Source: Larix sibirica (taxonomy: Eukaryota > Streptophyta > Pinopsida > Pinales > Pinaceae). From it: a stretch of 16,259 nucleotides of DNA. The notes under the pieces were generated by a model, which made no database searches, was not told where the DNA came from, and worked only from the letters and a program-made list of their open reading frames with translations. Shown here piece by piece: positions 7,881-16,259 of the stretch (position 1 is its first letter; each line of letters starts with the position of its first letter). Made by a program: the position numbers and the translations under genes. The stretch spans positions 32,404 to 48,662 of the forward strand of contig NWUY0300002156.1 in NCBI GenBank assembly GCA_004151065.3, read 5' to 3'.

Positions 7881-8093
7881 GGACTATGTTATACATTGTT
7901 GTCCTTTTCCAATGGCATGCTTTGTGAGCCAACTTATATATTAATATTAATGGGCTACGTTATACATTGTTCTCCATTTTCAATGACATGCGTTCTGAGC
8001 CAACTTGTATATTAATATTAATGTACTATGTTATACATTGTTGTCCATTTCCAATGGCATGCTTTGTGAGCCAACTTGTATATTAATATTAGT
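7881..8093 (+). repeat. Three-copy tandem repeat, exact 71-bp period
   Basis: Copies at about 7881-7951, 7952-8022 and 8023-8093. They share CTA(T/C)GTTATACATTGTT, CAATG(G/A)CATG, GAGCCAACTT and TATATTAATATTA. Substitutions only; the period is constant. It abuts the preceding 120-bp minisatellite. Confidence 0.92.
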
Positions 8094-9950
8094 GTTGAAG
8101 GTATATGTGGTGAATAATTTTATATAAATTAATAAAATAAAAATAGTTTAAAGATATTAAAATATTATAAACCTTTTTATATTTAAATTGTTTTATTATG
8201 TTTTTTTTAAATACATAAAATGGAACGTACAAGTAATAAGGTTTTTAATGCATTTTGAAAAGAAGGGGACTTTGTAATCACTAATAATATTATGGTATGA
8301 CACTAAGAGTTTGATTTGAATAATTTTGTGTTAGTAAAATATATATTATAATAATGTGTTTTTATGAAATAAATTGTAAATGGATATCATTAAAAACTAT
8401 TTTTAAAATAAATAAATTTTATGATGTATAAAAAAATTAAATTAAGTGAATAATCACTTTTAAAACTTTGACTTTGTAGAGTCTTTTTCACCTCATGATT
8501 CTTTTGAAAATAAGACACATACATCAAATAACTAAAAGACAAAAAAAACCATTTTATTTAACAAAATCAAACTATAATTAATTAAAGATTTCATTTCTTT
8601 TAACAAAGTCATAATATAATTATATTAATTGCACTATGTCCACTCATGTACCTCAAACTATAATTTATAAATTTTTTCCTGGATTTTCAATTAATATAAT
8701 TATATTAATTGAACTCTTCACTAACATGTTCACTTTTATATATTTTTATATATTTTTCTAGTTTTTCTTTATCTCATGTATATATTTGTTTCAATACATT
8801 TCAAATCCTATTTCAAAGGAGAGTAGAGTAGTTATAGGAGTTGAATATTTGTTAAATATTTAAAGAAAATAACAATAAAAAATTCAAAATTATTTGATGA
8901 TTTTCATGTTAATTCAAAGGAATAATTACATAGATATATAAAACAATATATTAATTGGGTTTAATTCAAGTGATTATAGAATAAAGTTTTATTTATTATA
9001 AATAAATCAACATAAGATAATGTAAACCTTATCCATGTTACAACATCCTTGTCATATTGGACTTAGTGCCCTTCAATGTAATTACAAACACTACATGTTA
9101 AAAAGTGACTTGAATTAAAGAATTATCAAATATAAAATATTTATGTTGTAGTGATAGAACATTTTCAGTTAAGTTCTAGATTTAAGTTTTTAATTAATGA
9201 AAATTATTGAAATATGAAAAACTTTTGAATATGGATACATAAGTATTTTGGTTATCTTCCTTTTGAGAATGAGGTTAAACTGCAACCAAGTTTTAGTATC
9301 TAAGTTCCATGTATGGGGCTAAAGGCTAGGTGCTTTTGGATACCACATAACCTCTCTCTAGTAGCCTTAATGATGACCAAATGGGATACTAGGTATCTAG
9401 TGGATATGGTTTTTGACTACGACCTAAACCTACTACTAATTGGCTAAGAGTTCGTGGCTATAAGGAAACATGTTAACAACCCAAGACCTTATAGGCCACT
9501 AGATAAGTTTTCAAGTGGCTAGGTTTTATTTGCACACATTGATGTTGTTGCACATCATACTCTTGAGATTGTATCAATAAATATTGAACCAATAACCCTA
9601 AGTATTGTAATTTTTTCATACTTGAGAAGAAAAAAATATGATTGTCTCTTCTATGTATGGATTCCATCACTAAAAACTCAAAAAAAAAATTATGAAAATA
9701 TAATGTTACTCTTCTATATCTAGAAAAAATGTGTTTCTAATTATTCTAATGGCATGGTAACAAGCTCATATTCTTAAATCACTTTCATTAAATTTAAATA
9801 ATTTTAAAGGTAACTAAAATATCCAAGATCAACCACTTGTAACTACTAAAGTTACACATTCCTAATCATTAAGCCTAGATAAAACTATATTGATACTTAA
9901 AAGAACTCAAGTTAAAACAAATTCATGGTAGTGTAATTTTTATTGCACAT
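8094..9950. other. Gene-free AT-rich stretch
   Basis: No protein or RNA gene is recognisable on either strand. It contains a 28-bp perfect palindrome at 8686-8713 and long A/T runs. A somewhat less AT-rich segment (about 9240-9670) may be old element or gene debris, but I cannot assign it. Confidence 0.55.
8686..8713. repeat. Perfect 28-bp AT palindrome
   Basis: The sequence reads the same on both strands around the centre of TAATATAATTATATTA. The same core plus TTAATTG occurs about 80 bp upstream (8611-8631). Confidence 0.9.
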
Positions 9951-9980
9951 AGAGGAGGTGCTCTACATCCGAGTAATTAA

Positions 9981-10244
9981 AAAAATTATATACATAATTT
10001 TTTTTAATTTTGATAACATAACCTTATGTTAAGTTACTTTTTTATTTTTATTTTGTTGATTGAATATATTTTTAGATTATGAAGCGATTATATAATATAA
10101 ATATATCAACTTTTAGTACATGAATTTTTAATTTAGGCAGACATGATATGTGTTGTAGATGCGTTCCTAACATAAGGTTAGGTTATCAAAACTAAAATTA
10201 AAAAAAATTAAAAAAAATCATGTATATAATTTTTTCATGGCGTG
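9981..10244. mobile_element. MITE-like fold-back element with ~50-bp inverted repeats
   Basis: The left arm (about 9981-10033) runs ATTATATACATAATTTTTTT, AATTTTGATAACATAACC, TTATGTTAAG. The right arm (about 10166-10240) carries its reverse complement: CCTAACATAAGGTTAGGTTATC, AAAATTA, ATCATGTATATAATTTTTT. About 130 bp of AT-rich sequence separates the arms. No coding capacity. The right arm has about 12 extra bases in the A/T run. Target-site duplications and superfamily were not determined. Confidence 0.7.
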
Positions 10245-10462
10245 TAAAAATTTTAAGATAAAAAATAATTACACATCAAAATATTGGATACCTCGCTTGA
10301 TAGATCGTATTGAAGCTTTTACGTTTCGTGTGATCGATCTCCAAGAAGGCTCCAAGAAGGCACAGATCCAAAAGGTAATGATTCAGTAGGTTCCCTTTTC
10401 AAGTATTTTCCAGGGCTAAGTTATCTAGGATTAAGATGCAACTGTTGGATCAAACTGCATCT

Positions 10463-10582
10463 TGAGGAGATGGATCATCACACCAATTATCCTCCCTGAC
10501 ACGAGGTATTGATCTAAATTTTTGAGGAGAAGGATCATCTCACCAATTATTCCTCCTGACACGCGGTAATGATCTAACTTTT
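10463..10582 (+). repeat. Two-copy 60-bp repeat in the LINE 5' leader
   Basis: TGAGGAGATGGATCATCACA (10463) recurs as TGAGGAGAAGGATCATCTCA (10523). CACCAATTAT, CTGACACG and GATCTAA are shared. It sits just upstream of ORF1, in the position where some LINEs have repeated promoter monomers. A shorter direct repeat, CTCCAAGAAGG, lies at 10340-10360. Confidence 0.85.
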
Positions 10583-10624
10583 CTTGTACCTTCTTCCTAT
10601 TTGGACTATCCTACATCTGTTTGT

Positions 10625-12275
10625 ATGCATGAACCGGGGGAAAAGGATAATGTCGGTGATAGACGCGAAGATGGGGGTATTGTGGGGTGTGAGTCCAAGG
10701 GTTTGGAGGCTGAAATCCCTCTGATCGATCTATCCTCTGAGCAGGTCTTTCATCCATCTAATACTATCTTTAAGCCGCCAAAACAACACAACAAAAGAAA
10801 GATTGTTAAAAAATAAGATAATGCTAAAATGACAGTAGGGGAAGATATCGGAGTGCAAAATATTTTGGAATTTGTTGGTAAAACCCTAACTAGCAGATTC
10901 TGTGGAGAGAGGGTTTCAGAAGCTACACTGAAAGTTTGGGTGGATCAACTCTGGAAACCTATTCTTAATTATAGCTTGTCCTTCTTTATCCTAACCAGAG
11001 GTTGGATTAGCTTTAGATTCTAGTCCGACGAAGACGCAACCAAGATCTTGAAAGAAAACTGGAGATGGGGTAAAACTTCACTTGTTTTGAAGTTGTGGCA
11101 TCCATGTTTTAACCCTCGAAGGGAAACCCTGAGAAAGGTTCTGGTATGGGTTAAAATATCAGGATTACCTATTGATATATGGAACGATACCTTTTTGAAA
11201 GATTTGGGCAATTCCATTGGGAAAATATTATGTGTGAATTAGGGTTACAAGCTTTCTACCCTTAGGACGATTGCTAGGGTTCTAATTTCAGTGGATTTGA
11301 ATGGCATCCTTCCTACAGTTGTAGAAATTAACCTAGGGGACATAGTACTGTTGCAAACTCTTGATTATGTTAACATACCCTTCGAATGTGTGATATGCCA
11401 TTGTTATGGGCACATTGTTAATGATTGCTACCTCTCTTTTAAGAAAAAAAATATGGATTAAGAAAAAAGACTCTGCCACTTCTTCCCCCATGGTTGAGAA
11501 GCAAAGGCCTAGTTCCTCACCATCTGGATTTTTACAGAATATGGAAGTCGTTGATAAGGAAGGGTTTAATTACAAATCTACGGAGAAAGAGGGTTTCATC
11601 CTACTGAGATCCCCCAGCAAAGTGGACACTAAAGCAGCTGAACTAGAGTAGTTTTCTTAGCATCTTACTGAGGATATATCGAATTATCTTCAACCTCTTC
11701 CTAAGATTCCACTTTGTTTGGAGATCAATAATTCCCCTATTTCCAATTCCCTGTCGGCGGAGCCCAGATCCTTGAATCCACACAGCAGAAGGTTAGAGGA
11801 TAGTATTCTGGAAGCGACAATAGCAGAAGACTTTTTTGAGGTGATCAAAGAGGATGAGTTTCTACTTTTAAGGAAGGACGACATTTTGAATACTTCAACA
11901 TCGAAGATCCTTAGCTCGGAAATTGATTTAAAGACTCATGATTCCTCTGCGCATCTGGGTAACTCATTTATCCTCGATACTGAATCTTCTCGAAAATAAT
12001 TTTTGGTTGATATTGAAGATAGGGTTTCAAATTTTGGTACTATATTGGGTATTGTTAGTCCAGAGGCTAAGAATTCACTTAGAGTCCATAAAATATTAAT
12101 TAGAGGCAATTATTTGAGTGAATCTATGCTAGACCAAAAGGATAAACCCTCCCCTATTTGGAATGAAAGAAACCCTTATGGGTTTCGTTCAAAATATATC
12201 CTTAACTCTGATGAAAACCTAATTTCTATAGGTCTATGGCTCATCACTCCTATAAGGAAAAAAAATGTGGTCTAA
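10625..12275 (+). pseudogene. LINE ORF1 (DUF4283-like, CCHC zinc knuckle), broken
   Basis: ORF1 products of plant L1 elements are RNA-binding proteins that package the element's transcript. The likely start is ATG 10625 (MHEPGEKD). After TAA 10814-10816 the same frame gives the DUF4283-like part. This includes FCGERVSEATLKVWVDQLWK, then, after TAG 11021-11023, a WRWGKTSLVLKLWHPCFNP segment and VWVKISGLPIDIWND. After TAG 11240-11242 comes an intact zinc knuckle, CVICHCYGHIVNDC (C-x2-C-x4-H-x4-C, about 11390-11430). A frame change occurs in the A-rich run near 11440; the Ser/Glu-rich C-terminal region then continues to TAA 12275, with further stops at 11651 and 11997-11999. Not translatable as one protein. 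Confidence 0.82.
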
Positions 12276-12366
12276 GATCTTCTAAGAAAGAGAACATGAA
12301 AGTTAATGATTCCCCACAGACTTATTTACTGGCGCTTAGAGGAAAGCCCAGGAATATGTTTCCTTT

Positions 12367-13205
12367 ATGAAAATCCTTTCTTTCAACTATCATGGGTTGG
12401 CCAGCAACAAGAAAAAACTGGCACTAGCTAGGTTAGTATTCATATTCCACACATTTTGATTGTTCAAGAAACCTTGTGTAATGGTGAGATATTATTTGAA
12501 GCATTGAAACACCTGATGAAAGGTTGGGTATTCAACTAGACTAATGGAAAAGGACTCTCGGGAGGCATGCTAACTAGGTGGAGAGAGGATTTAGAACTTA
12601 CAAATTCTTTTTCCTTCTCCTATGGTCTGGGAACATCTTTTTTCATCCAAGAACTAAACCTGCAGTTTACAGTGTTCAACATATATGGTCCCTACCTTCA
12701 GAAGGTTGAATTTTGGATAAAAAAAATTGGCATGAATTTAATCTGGAACCAACTAGTTCTTATTGCAGGGGACTTAAATTTCACACTCTCCGACCACGAA
12801 ATCTGGGGACCTAATGAAAGACCTGATCCTTTACAAGATTTTTTTAATCTTTCCCTTAAATATTAGGATCTTGTTGATGCCGAACCAGTTGAGCTTAAGT
12901 CTACTTGGTTCAACATAAGGTTAAGGGAAGCTGTCGTGGCTAAAATATTGGACAGGTTTATCCTCTCATACTAGCTGACGGGAAGTATAAAGAGATGCAG
13001 GGCTTGGAGAACTAGAGGAGAAAGTTCTGATTATCTACATATCCTTTTCCAAATGGATAACAGGGATAAAAAACCCTCCACACCTTATAAGTTTAATCCT
13101 CATTGGTTGGTTAACCTAAGTTATGTTGATCTCATCAAATCTCAATGGAAACATTTTAATGGTAGCCTGAATCTTTCACCTAGTAGCCAATTTCTAATGC
13201 CTTGA
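12367..13205 (+). pseudogene. Endonuclease (EEP/APE-like) part of LINE ORF2
   Basis: The motifs lie in family order: SFNYHGL near the start (usually SWNCRGL), VQET with the catalytic Glu (about 12465), NIYGP (about 12685), and AGDLN with catalytic Asp and Asn (about 12767). LDRFILS (about 12950) and SSDYLHIL (about 13028) follow. In the last motif, SDH of active enzymes reads SDY, so the catalytic His is replaced. Stops at 12537, 12864, 12972 and 13203, and a frameshift near 12456, interrupt it. Confidence 0.8.
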
Positions 13206-13354
13206 ATGTGGTAAAAAGGATCTCCATTGGCTAGTCAATGGAACAACTACTTAGTAGAGATAGAAGACTTAAGGATACTGTGTTTAATATTGAGTAGATC
13301 TTTTCCCTTGATTCTAGAGTTCTGAGTGAGGAAAGCCTAAATATTTTAGAAGTC

Positions 13355-14722
13355 TTGGAGAAAAAAATTGATATCATTAAAGAAAAGGATGCAGGGAACC
13401 GGATGAAAAGCAGATCTATATGGTTGGCTATGGGGGATGAGAATACTAATTATTTCCATAAGTTCATTAATCAAAGAAAGAGAAGAAATAGTATTTGGGA
13501 AATCAGTAAGAAAGATAGAGGAGAAAAAATCAGGGGTTTTGACATGTTAGCCGAAGAAGGGTTTATTTACTTCAAAGATATTTATAAGGAACCTGAAAGA
13601 AATAACCTGCCAGAGATTATAAATCTTTGCATGGGTTTCCCTAATTGGATCACTGCCGATGACAATGACTCTTTGTTTGGTCCAGTTACTCTAGAAGAAT
13701 TAGAAAGCACATTGAAGAAATCTAAAAAGGACAGAAGCCCGGGTCTGGATGGATGGCCCAGGTCCGGATGGATGGCCCGGGTCCGGATGGATGGCCCGAG
13801 TCCGGATGGATGGACATCAAATTTATTTCTTGCCTTATTTGAATTATTGGGAGTTGATTTACTTGGATTAATTGAAGAAAGCAGAACTTTAGGCATGTTA
13901 CTGTCTTGTTTTAATTCTACCTTCTTAGTACTCATCCCTAAGGTTGATAATCCTTCCTCCGGTGGGGACTTCCTACCCATCTCTCTTTGTAATGCTCTTT
14001 ACAAAATTATATCAAAGATAATAGTGGAGTGATTTAAACCCTTCCTAATAGCTAATATTTCAGTCGAACAATTTGGCTTCTTAGAAGGGAGGCAAATCCA
14101 TGAAGCGGTGGGTATAGCTCAGGAGTTCCCGCATACTATCAAAACTTCATTTCTGCCTACGAAGGTCATCAAGTTAGATCTGGAAAAATCCTACAATTGC
14201 ACATGTTGGATGTATATGAGACTTGTTCTTATACAAATTGGACTGTCTATGGATATTGTCAACTATATTTGGTCCTATATGACCATTGTAAATTTTGTAG
14301 TGGTTATTAATGGAGCTGCTTCCAAATTCTTTTCTGCTACAAGGGGACTAAGGCAAGGATGCTCCATGTCCCCATACTTGTTCCTATTAGTTATGTAGGG
14401 ATTGAGTAGACAACTTCAATTGGAAAAAAACAATGGGATTATACTTGGCATCAGGTTTGGGGATGAGGTAAAAGTAACTCACATCCTTTTCGTTGATGAT
14501 GTACTTTTGTTCCTAAATGATAGTGCAGAGGAAGAGAAAGAAGTTAAATCTATACTGGAAAAGTTCATTCTAGCAACATGAATGCTAATTAACTATGATA
14601 AATCAGATGTTTATAACCATGAGGCAGAAGAGCAGAACCTACAAGATTTTAATGCTATTTTTCCTATGGAACAGTTTAAGCTGTCAAGGGGTTTTAAATA
14701 TTTGGGTTTTCACTTGAAAACT
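13355..14722 (+). pseudogene. Reverse transcriptase (RVT_1) part of LINE ORF2
   Basis: Motifs in order: MGDENTNYFHKF (about 13428), RSPGLDGW (13733-13756), FLVLIPKVDNPSSGGDFLPI (about 13921), EQFGFLEGRQIHEA (about 14069), and motif A KLDLEKSYN (about 14172). Motif A keeps the first Asp, with the usual final Asp replaced by Asn. RGLRQGCSMSP (about 14341) follows, with Met where relatives have Pro-Leu, then FVDDVLLF (about 14490; both catalytic Asp present) and FKYLGFHL (about 14694). One frame throughout, with stops at 14030, 14396 and 14579. A 19-bp repeat expansion adds 57 bp after SPGLDGW. Confidence 0.9.
13737..13815 (+). repeat. GC-rich 19-bp tandem repeat inside the RT frame, about four copies
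   Basis: GGATGGATGGCCC(A/G)GGTCC-type units start at 13747, 13766, 13785 and 13804; a partial unit precedes the first. Three extra units add exactly 57 bp, so the RT frame resumes (TSNLFLALFELLG) after GWPRSGWMARVRMDGPSPDG. Base composition contrasts sharply with the surroundings. Confidence 0.93.
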
Positions 14723-15964
14723 AATGACTATCAAATTAAAGACTGGGACTGGCTTATCACGAGAGTTGAAACCAAAATTAACTTTTGGTGTAACAATTTT
14801 CTTTCAAGAGGAGGAAAATCAATTCTTATTAAGGCAATTTTAAGTGCTATCCCTGTATATTGGTTGATAATAGCCCATATACCAAAAGGATTTCTGAATA
14901 AATTGCGGAAGTTATGTTTCAATTTCTTATGGCAGGGAAAATATGGGAAATGCATTCATTGGTTAGCATGGACTCTGATAGCTAGACCAAAAGAGCTAGG
15001 AGGATGGGGATTTAAGGAACTTAATCTGTTTGGTTCTTCTTTAGCTGCTAAATCAGTTTGGAATCTTTTGACCAATGGGAAATGGCAGTTAGTTATGAAG
15101 GTAAAATATATGGGAGGAGGATATATAACTGATTCGATCAAACAACCTACTAAGTCTTATTTAGGGGGCTCTTTATTTTGGAAAGATATATGCAAAGCCT
15201 ATCATGTTATAAAGGACCTGCTTGCTTGGAAATTAGGATCAGGAGAGAAGGTTTTGATAGGGAAGGATGGTATCATGGGTTGTGGGACAAAAATTAAACT
15301 ATATCATGGATTGTTAGAATCACTAAATAGCAGAGGGTACCTTAAGCTTAAGGATGTATCGGTTCCAGGAACTAGAGGCATGCAAATACAGTTATTGCTT
15401 TCAGGATTTTAATTAAATTTAAATTATCAGTGGAAATAGGAGTGGGAGAGGTGGAAAACAGGTATCCATAAGGGTTATATAAAGGTTAATGATGAACTTG
15501 ATGCTCTCATTTGGACAGGAAACAAAGTAGGGGGTTCCTACTTGGTCAAAGAGGCCTACTCACTTGTTTGGAACAATCTGAATATCAACTGTAAGTGGTG
15601 GTGGGGTGCGATCTGGAAGGTATTAGCACCACATAAATGTAAAATTTTTATGTGGCTCACTTTGTATAACAAGGTCTTGAATTGGAACAACCTTCAGAAG
15701 AGAAACTTCAGTGGACCTAGCATCTACTTACTGTGTATGAAGGATGAAGATTCCTTGGAGCATTTACTAATTTCATGTCTGTACTCACAAACTGTTTGGA
15801 TAGGTTTGTGTGATGGCTTAAAGATGGAACCACCGTGGAATACTAACTCTATTGAACAAAACTTAATCCCATGGTTCGAAAATGACGAGTTAAAGAAAAT
15901 AAAGTGCATCCCTTTCCTTACTATATGGAGCATATGGAATTCTCATAATGGAAGAATTTGTTAG
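14723..15964 (+). pseudogene. Thumb/connection and zf-RVT region of LINE ORF2
   Basis: After the RT thumb, the frame shows KINFWCNNFLSRGGKSILIK, FLWQGKYGKCIHWLAW and RPKELGGWGFKELNLF, as in plant non-LTR elements. From 15464 to 15961 it shows the zf-RVT region: VGGSYLVKEAYSLVW, WWWGAIWKVLAPHKCKIFMW, and LLCMKDEDSLEHLLISCLYS with its conserved Cys/His spacing. Stops at 15410, 15437 and 15962 break it; the frame itself is kept. Confidence 0.85.
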
Positions 15965-16143
15965 GACAGGCAAATTCCATCCTTTCAGGAAACTGCTCAG
16001 GTTCTTGCACGTCACTTAAGTTTTATTGTGAAGGATTCAAATAAAGAATCTGGAATCATCAAACCTGAATCTTCAGTTTTCAAGGGAAAAATAAATTTCT
16101 CTGATGGTGCATGTGAAAATAGCATTTGTGAACTGGGATCGAT
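15965..16143 (+). pseudogene. Start of the LINE RNase H domain, truncated
   Basis: Still in the RT frame, the sequence reaches KGKINFSDGACENSICELGS. This resembles the first strand of a plant LINE RNase H (a DGA motif followed by a Gly-rich strand). The domain then ends at the TGTAATACCCCC junction. The remaining catalytic residues are absent. Confidence 0.65.
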
Positions 16144-16259
16144 TGTAATACCCCCATTTTGACCCTTAGGATATATTTTCTTTTAATGTAAATATTGTAT
16201 ATATGTGATGTATGATTCCTAGCGTGGAGCTCAAGGCCAAGGCCCCGCTAGTGAATGCT
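16144..16259 (+). mobile_element. Possible 5' end of an LTR retrotransposon inserted in the LINE
   Basis: TGTAATACCCCCATTTTGAC (16144-16163) resembles the TGTAACACCCC-type start of many plant LTRs, and it begins exactly where RNase H homology stops. Near the edge, CTAGCGTGG (16219-16227) and CCCCGCTAG (16243-16251) form an imperfect stem. The window ends before an LTR 3' end or internal region, so orientation and family are open. Confidence 0.35.

Larger units (their letters stand above)
10300..16143 (+). mobile_element. Plant L1-type LINE (RIL), nearly complete but inactive, cut at its 3' end
   Basis: The order is a 5' leader, ORF1 (DUF4283-like plus CCHC), then ORF2 (endonuclease, reverse transcriptase, zf-RVT, RNase H), which is the layout of plant L1 LINEs with RNase H. 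Both ORFs are broken by stops and frameshifts. The 3' end, including any poly(A), is missing because the RNase H frame is interrupted near 16143. The 5' boundary is uncertain; it lies between the MITE end (about 10260) and the leader repeat at 10463. Confidence 0.88.
12367..16143 (+). pseudogene. LINE ORF2 polyprotein (endonuclease, RT, zf-RVT, partial RNase H), broken
   Basis: It starts at ATG 12367 (MKILSFNYHGLASNKKKLAL), the typical beginning of a plant LINE ORF2, with an APE-type endonuclease. There is a frame change near 12456 and another between 13205 and 13346. Stops are at 12537, 12864, 12972, 13203, 14030, 14396, 14579, 15410, 15437 and 15962 (first base of each). From 13346 to the end, one frame carries RT, zf-RVT and RNase H in order, so mutation here was mainly by substitution. 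The original protein nicked target DNA and copied the element RNA there; this copy cannot. Confidence 0.88.

Noticed and set aside
7546-8015. Overlapping plus-strand open frames encoding Cys/Leu/Tyr-rich repeats
   Set aside because: They lie wholly in minisatellite DNA; the peptide repeats only because the DNA does, with alternative frames equally open and no family match.
13582-13980. Minus-strand 132-codon frame across the 19-bp repeat
   Set aside because: Antisense shadow of the RT domain; the plus frame has the RT motifs.

Overview
The window is nuclear DNA from a seed plant. It is AT-rich and carries one low-copy gene with seven exons and canonical GT/AG splice borders, surrounded by decayed retroelements, a MITE and many small tandem duplications. 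A gymnosperm, perhaps a conifer, fits the repeat load, the 2.4-kb repeat-filled intron and the heavily mutated LINE. That is an inference; no marker in the window fixes the species.

Layout. Bases 1-146 are a degenerate 5S-rRNA-like sequence of the kind found in Cassandra TRIM LTRs or 5S pseudogenes, and a six-copy minisatellite (147-690) follows directly. The minus strand at 5936-1575 encodes a complete WAT1-related/UMAMIT-type transporter of the EamA (drug/metabolite transporter) superfamily. I assembled seven exons by hand; they sum to 1173 nt and give an unbroken 390-residue protein. Intron 3 (2841-5223) holds SINE-like remnants and several small duplications. The 5' part of the gene carries three independent tandem duplications, and one of them copies the exon 1 splice donor exactly. 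Bases 6180-10260 hold no gene I can support; they contain a 188-bp duplication, two minisatellites (about 120-bp and 71-bp units), AT palindromes and a long-TIR MITE-like fold-back.

From about 10300 to 16143 on the plus strand lies a nearly full-length but dead plant L1-type LINE. ORF1 has a DUF4283-like region and a CCHC knuckle. ORF2 has an endonuclease, a reverse transcriptase with an FVDD box, a zf-RVT region and the start of an RNase H domain. It carries many stops and at least three frameshifts. A 19-bp GC-rich repeat has expanded inside the RT by a frame-preserving 57 bp. The LINE stops abruptly in RNase H where a TGTAATACCCCC sequence, resembling a plant LTR 5' end, begins and runs to the window edge.

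The transporter is the only apparently functional gene. No operon-like or defence-like system is present. The most unusual aspects are the duplicated splice donor, which would create a premature-stop isoform, and the number of independent, short, low-copy tandem duplications across the locus.
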